Assembly (NCBI RefSeq): GCF_018812025.1
Contig: NC_063053.1
Coordinates: forward strand, 11,823,623-11,887,622
Reading direction: 5' to 3'
Length of the DNA stretch: 64,000 nucleotides
Source of the DNA: Megalobrama amblycephala
Taxonomy: Eukaryota; Chordata; Actinopteri; Cypriniformes; Xenocyprididae
Numbering within the stretch: position 1 is the first letter of the stretch; every line of letters starts with the position of its first letter. Shown here in pieces: positions 57,709 to 64,000 of this stretch. The notes under the pieces were generated by a model. It was not told where the DNA came from and did no database searches. It saw only the letters and a list, made by a program, of their open reading frames with translations. The position numbers and the translations under genes are program-made.

Positions 57709-60700
57709 TTATATTATATTATATATACACACACACACATTACACATATTAAATAAACATATTTTTAAATAAATATTTCATGGTCATGTGCAACAAAGGT
57801 CTTTAACTTCTTGCAACTTCCTATGGTTCCCGCCTTCCTCTACAGCCACTACTGCCCTCACCCCCAACCGGGCCGCTTGGCAGAATATGGCAACAAAATT
57901 AGATCTGCTCTCTCCCCTCTCTCACATCTTCCTCCCAATCTCTACCCCTTTCTAACAAAGAGCTCAGTGCCGGGGCTGACAGAGGCCTGACAGAGGAATA
58001 AAGCAAAGGAACAGACGAGAAAAACACCACTCCAATCACTCTATTGTGACTGCCGTGGCAGCCATCGAGTGATTGGGTAATTACCACGCCAATCACACAG
58101 AGGTCAAAGCAGAGAGGGCACCGGCAGGAGGGGCGGGTGTGGAGGGAAAGTGAACCGGTGGGGTTTTAACAGGTGTAATTTCAGTAGTGTTTTCAACCCC
58201 GGAGATTATACAGTCAGGGAAGGAATATGTGCCTTAGAGAGAGATGACCTTGGAAGGTGGGTTGAATGGAAGCAGGAGAGGGGGTGCATGAGGGAGATGG
58301 ACAAAAAACAGGGCAGTGATTGAGCCGGAACGTGACGCCAGCTCTTAGGCAATCGCACTTAATTGGAATGAAGAGCGACAATATTATTCATCAAGCGGGA
58401 GTCAAGAGCCAATTCGAACACACGCTGGATGATTGCGCAATGCACTTGAGCGAGTGAGTGAGAGAGAGGATTTGGACAGCGTTTCATTTGTGAGAAACCA
58501 AGCTATCCCACAGTCAATGCTGCAATTCAAAATTTTAAATTTGTTTTGCGATTTTTGTTGCAAATTACTGATTGTGAATCACACGCTTATGGCATTTCTT
58601 ATTCAATGCAAAATAAATACGAGCCCCAAAAAGTAACAGTTAAAAATGTATGATTTTTTTTTTTTATTAGATAAACACATCTGTAAACAAGTAAAGCTGG
58701 AGTGCACTTTTCAAAACTGATCAACTTGCTACTTGATATTTTGTTATATAATAAAAAGACATTCATAAAGTGTTGCTTTTGAGGACATTGCATATGTAAG
58801 AGATAATCCATGGCTAGCTGTGCAATAAACGATTTTAATGCATGAAGTGGAGGCTTATCTCATTTATGCCATTTTCATTTGCAAGCATTGACAACTTAAA
58901 GCTGTTATTTATGTTTGAAGTGCAATATTTGATCAGAAGGGTAAAAATTGTGGGGGTTTTGTCAGTCATGGCTCATTAGATCTAGCATTCTGCCTGCTTT
59001 AAATCAGACACAGAGATGAAGTAGTGCAGTAAGATTACATATATTTGAGTAAATTAATTATAGTATTTATTTATATATATATAGAGAGAGAGAGAGAGAG
59101 AAATGAGAGATGTGTGTGAAATAACGGCGTCTCTTCAGTGTCTCTAAGCTATCAGTTTAATTACTTCAAAAACAGCAATATTAACCCCTCGTTGTAAAAA
59201 CATAAATGTAGCGATTCAGTAGCAAAGCCATTTTATTAAAAGTCACGTGTCAGCATTGATAAGTATCTGTGCTCCTGAAAGTTTCTGTGTGCGCAGCATG
59301 ATCTTCCATCTCAAGTGATGTGTGTTTGTGTGTGTGTGTGTGTGTGTGTCAATGAAAACAGCGCATTAATATAGAATGGTGCACCTTACAGCAAATTAGA
59401 ATAGAGTATTATTCAGACAAACCACGGTGTAAATAGGGAAAATGTAAAGTCACATCATCATTATGACAAAAACAGACATGAAGCTGGTTTTTCCATTTTG
59501 ACAAGCTGACTGTATATTAACCTGTGTATTGCATGTCTACTTATCAAATAAATAATAATCAGTTGAATTACTTCAAAATGTGAGAAAAAAAGCTGATTAT
59601 ACAGTACAGTTCTGCAGTCATTTAACAAACATAAGTGACCACTTTAACTTATTAACTGTAAATAGTTCTGACTTTAGATTAGGTCATGGAAAATGGGAAA
59701 ATGTCATTAAGTGCTTTAAACCAGTATTCAGTATTAAGTGTACCTTAAAAAATTATATATATATGATTATATATATATTATATCTATATATATATCTGTG
59801 ATGAGTAGGTTTTAGTGGTAGAGTTAGAGTAATATACAGTTTGCATAGTATAAAAATCATTATGCCTATGGAGAGTTCCCATAATCAACACATGCCAACA
59901 GGTATATGTGTGTGCTTTTAATGTATTTGGAAACATTTTAAGGAACACTGAATACGAAAGCAATTAATGTCTAAGAAAGGTTGGTTTAAAGCACTTAATT
60001 AACATTTTCTCATTTTCCGTGACCTAATCTAAAGTGAGAACTATTTACTCCCAATAACCAATAAAAAAATCCTTTACTACGAGCTAATTAAACAATAACA
60101 ACTGTGTTAATTACAGTGACAATGAATAAAGACCTCACTATTAACAATGTAGAGGCTACAACATATTAATGCAGAGACTACAATATATTAACTTATATAC
60201 AATATTCCTACAATATATTTATATATATATAAAATTGCTATTTAAAATGTCTAAACTCAGCAGAACTTCTAAATGGTTCTGTTTACCAACAAGGCCTGAT
60301 GGAAGCAGAAATTCCTTGAACTACATTTATTTACAATGCCACTTGAATATGATGTGACACAGATGTTACGCTTCCCAGCCCCCCAAAGCATAGCCGGCAT
60401 AAAACCAGAAGACTTCTTCACAATTTCCATCAATATGAGATGAGTCGCCCACAACGGCAATTACCCCACCCCCTCCCTCAAAACCCAACCCCCCTTCTCC
60501 ATCCTCGCCTAACTAAGCCCCCCAAAAAAGAATTAACCATGTTGAAGGCTTCATAATTTCCCCGGATACAATTTAGCTGTCAGTGGCGCTCAGGCTTACT
60601 GCAACATGTTCCTCTTAATGTCACTAACTTTGCATGTCAAGCACTTTCCAGCCAATTAAGTTGAAGGAGAATAAAAAAGCGAATGCGAGTGCTTTGCGCG

Positions 60701-62020
60701 AGGAACCTGAAGGATTAGACAAGAAAGCTAATTTCATCCACCCCTCTTCTGAACCTCCTCTTCTCGTGACACTCTCCCTACATCCCTGACTCCCATCTCT
60801 TTTGTTACCGAGATTGGCACCCATGTTATCACCCTTTCCACTTTCAAAAGAGAACGACTGCTTTTATATTTCCTTTTTCCTTTACATTGAAGTGTGTGTG
60901 CTTGTGTTGGTAGTTAGGGAGGGTTAATGCTCAGTGGTTTGACTCAAATACACTGATCAAACAAAACAGGATTCGGCAATGATTTCTGAAAGTAAACGGT
61001 CCCAATTAAAACTTTTCAACAATTCAAAAACTGCCCATCCTCAATATTTATGCAAGTGACACAGTTTATAACAAACATCCGATAGCCTTCGTCATCCTCT
61101 CCCTCTTTATGGAGTTCCTGTCCCTCAAAGACATCCCTTCCACAAAAAAAGTTCTGGCAATTCCCTTTGTTAGGCTCATTAGAGATGGAGGATACGGATT
61201 GGGAGCGGCGGCTGCTGTTGTCGTGGAGACGGGCTGACGGCTGTCAGAGTTAATCCCATAGAGAAGTGTTCATTAAGTCATTACAGTTGACATGCTGACG
61301 AGACACTGACACACACCGCTTTGTCCTCTTTAGCGCAGCCCAGACCAAAGAGGAGACAGAGATGAGTGGAGAGAGATGGATGAGGGCAGAACGGAGAGAA
61401 CGTTCTATCATTCTAGAGATGATAAAAGAGTCGTCTACAGAAGGGGTGTGAGGCATTTTAGGTCGAAGGCCTGATTGGACAAAATGTCACCTCAATGCGT
61501 TTTTTTTTTTTTTTTTTGGTGTATTCATGGTGTGTATGCACAACACATGCTTTTCTGAAGCTAATAAAGTCCTGATTCAACTTCATGCTGCTTTACTCAC
61601 CAAAATTTGGATAAAACATAAGGAATTTACTAGTAAAATAATTTACCAACATCCTTTGACTACATCCAAATGCAAAATTAAGCAGATATTAATCAAACAA
61701 CAATACTGCTAAAAAAAAAAGCACTAACTGCTAACTACCTTTAATAAGTAATCTTAACTGAACAATTGCAGAGTGAGGGGAAAATATTGTATAAAAATAA
61801 AAATAAATCAAGCATTAAAGAATAAGCCAAAACACCATCATTGCTAAATTAGTACTAATATACCATACATCTAATAATCATGTTTAATCGACCAAGAAGT
61901 ATTCTAAATATGATAAATACAATCCAGAGTTGTTACTGTTAAAACTAAACTAAAATTAAAAATAGTTTTCAGTAACTGAAACAACATATATATTTATTTA
62001 ATATGTATGCGTGCGTGCAT

Positions 62021-62054
62021 GTCTATCTATCTATCTATCTATCTATCTACACAT

Positions 62055-62124
<70 letters not shown>

Positions 62125-62130
62125 CCCCCC
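62021..62130. repeat. (ATCT)n / (CA)n compound microsatellite
   Basis: About 7 ATCT units, then about 30 CA units (62062-62122), then a run of nine C and a run of A. Frames across it are repeat artefacts. Confidence 0.97.
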
Positions 62131-62170
62131 AAAAAAAAGGACAGAAAAAGGAAAATACTTAAGGACTGGA

Positions 62171-62632
62171 TTATTATTGCTGTGATTATGATGTTTTTAG
62201 CATGTTATATGTTTGGCAACAGTTCTTTCAACAAGATCTTAATGCACCTCTTGATGGAAATAATGTTGTGATGTTATTTCCATCAAGAGATGCATCAATT
62301 TTTGGTCAAGATCTTGTATTGACAATGCAAGAGGTGAGCACTCTGTAAAGTCTTCTCCAGCACATCCCAAAGACTTTCAGTGAAATTAAGGTCTGGACTC
62401 AAAGGTGCAAATTCATGTAAGAAAATTATTCTTCATGCTCTCTGAACCATTATTTCACAATTTTAACCCTGGTGAATCTTGACTTTGACATCCTGGAATA
62501 TGGCCATGATGTGTCTTCCTAAATGGTTGTTTAAGAAATGAAAAGCTACACACTCCATCAATTAGGGTTAGAAGAACTATTCCCAAACATATAACATGCT
62601 AGACACATAATAATCACAGCAATGATGATCTA
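62171..62632. mobile_element. Inverted-repeat element in lrpprc intron
   Basis: The left block TTATTGCTGTGATTAT ... AGCATGTTATATGTTTGG is matched inverted at the right (CCAAACATATAACATGCT ... ATAATCACAGCAATGA). A second inverted pair (CTCTTGATGGAAATAA / TTATTTCCATCAAGAG) lies near the left end. No intact frame. Probably a deleted DNA transposon. Confidence 0.7.
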
Positions 62633-62929
62633 ATCATAGACTATTGAGTATTTCCCTATTTAAATCCAAACAGATTCAAAATGATGTCACACACCTCAGA
62701 ACTCCACACACATTTATGAAGTTCTATATCATTCGCCCTCTGCATTTTTATTTTATATTTTAGCTAATTTCACGACACTTCAAGCCACCATGAACCACAG
62801 AGTAACATTTTACCATGTTTAAATCCATTCTGCAGAATCAGAATTTAGCCATTTTCCCACTTCACAAGCATGAATACATTTAATATTTTCCTAGGAATCA
62901 TTATCAAATATGTCAAATTAAATATTAAT

Positions 62930-62969
<40 letters not shown>

Positions 62970-63167
62970 TCATCAGGGCCTGGGCCTTTCATCTGGGTCA
63001 TTATTCTTTTTGTCTCCAACCAAAATATTCAGAGTAGCTTGTATACAATATGACATTAAACCAGACAGGTACTACAGAGTTCCTCACGAAGGCCGTATCC
63101 AAACAGGCCTGGCTGCTGTGAACTCTGAGATGGCTCTCCTCCACTGGGATGTGTGGCTGCCAGTCAG

Positions 63168-63170
<3 letters not shown>

Positions 63171-63201
<31 letters not shown>
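63171..63201. repeat. (GT)n microsatellite
   Basis: About 15 GT units. Confidence 0.95.
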
Positions 63202-63202
<1 letters not shown>

Positions 63203-64000
63203 CATGACGTGAACGTTCATGGTTTATCAGAGTCTCTGCTGAGAGTCGCTCTGATCTCTCCGTATCTGCTCCTTAATGAACCTGAGCTAAATTGGAAACC
63301 TTATCGCACACAAGGCAGCAATTAAAGCATGCACGTGCCAGTGTGGTTGCGGCACTCAAGTGACAGAAAAACAAACAGTCTCTGAGGGGCACAGAGGAAA
63401 CCTGAATGTGTATGTGTGTGTTGACTATAGAGCTATCAGTGAAGGTGTATTGCCAACCTCAATATTCCACAGTGGGGAGGGAGAAAGGCACTTACGCAGT
63501 GCACCGCATGGCCCAGGAAAATCCAGTAATTAGCACAGGGTGCATAATTAACATGCAAATTAGTTGATCTGCTTAAAAGCCGCTCTTACAAATAGACCTG
63601 AACGAATGGGGGGCGGAACAGAGGGGCCCAACTTGTGGAAGTTAATTCCTTTTCCCCTCATGCTGCATTTTGCTATAAGGTAATGACAGATTATATGAAA
63701 TGAACAGTGAGACGACAAGCTTAGGGAGGAGCGGAACTCTGCCCTTTACAATCTAACATTGTTATTAATGTTTGTTTTCAGATTACATTCATGTTGTTTC
63801 CAAACTCGCTACTTAGAGAGGTCATACCATAATTTTTGGACTGAGACCTCTAATAAATATTAGTAAAGGTTTCTTGCAACAAAACAGTCAGAATTTAGTT
63901 ATACATCACTTGCCCTATGTTTTCTGACTTCTGAGTACATGACATCTTTGAATGTGAAATGAATTACAGCATATTTACAGGCTGCGGTTTCGCTGTTGAG

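Noticed and set aside
60624..61456. Minus-strand frames of ~66-68 aa near the right end as lrpprc exons
   Set aside because: They show no PPR-like helical pattern and lack matching splice phases.

Overview
This is teleost fish genomic DNA, most likely from a cyprinid-type species. Four conserved vertebrate genes with ordinary GT-AG introns can be read by joining exons. The introns carry dense TIR transposons and microsatellites of the kind common in cyprinid genomes. The genus cannot be named from the sequence.

Layout from left to right. Positions 1317-1594 (minus strand) hold the first two coding exons of dync2li1, the light intermediate chain of cytoplasmic dynein-2 (ciliary retrograde transport); the rest of that gene lies off the left edge. 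Its upstream region carries an RFX X-box-like site and a CRE half-site. Positions 2466-16478 (minus) hold a complete 13-exon abcg5 (652 codons). Positions 16751-25927 (plus) hold a complete 13-exon abcg8 (676 codons). These two half-transporters form the obligate sterol exporter sterolin-1/sterolin-2. They lie head to head with only 272 bp between their start codons, so they must share a compact bidirectional promoter, which contains GATA-like and HNF4-like sites. Positions 29256-57540 (minus) hold the last 15 exons (about 580 codons) of lrpprc, a mitochondrial PPR-type RNA-binding protein. It converges tail to tail on abcg8 and its 5' part lies beyond the right edge.

The remaining sequence is mainly transposon fossils. 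They include a Tc1-like element with a broken transposase, split by a hAT-like insertion with an 8-bp target duplication; a second hAT-like element; a Harbinger-like element nested in another TIR element; several families flanked by TTAA; and two long foldback elements. There is also a ~590-bp GATA/GAAC microsatellite and several long (TA)n, (CA)n and A-rich tracts. No tRNA, rRNA, CRISPR array or prokaryotic feature was seen.

The most interesting points are: (1) both halves of ATP site 1 of ABCG5/ABCG8, which is degenerate in mammals, look canonical in this fish; (2) a foldback transposon in abcg8 carries a divergent pair of near-perfect CTCF-like motifs, and two more CTCF-like motifs sit between abcg8 and lrpprc; (3) a dync2li1 X-box; (4) dync2li1 is oriented opposite to the arrangement I recall for mammals; (5) a 31-bp hairpin lies in the probable abcg5 3' UTR. 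Comparisons to human proteins are from memory and not from a database search.
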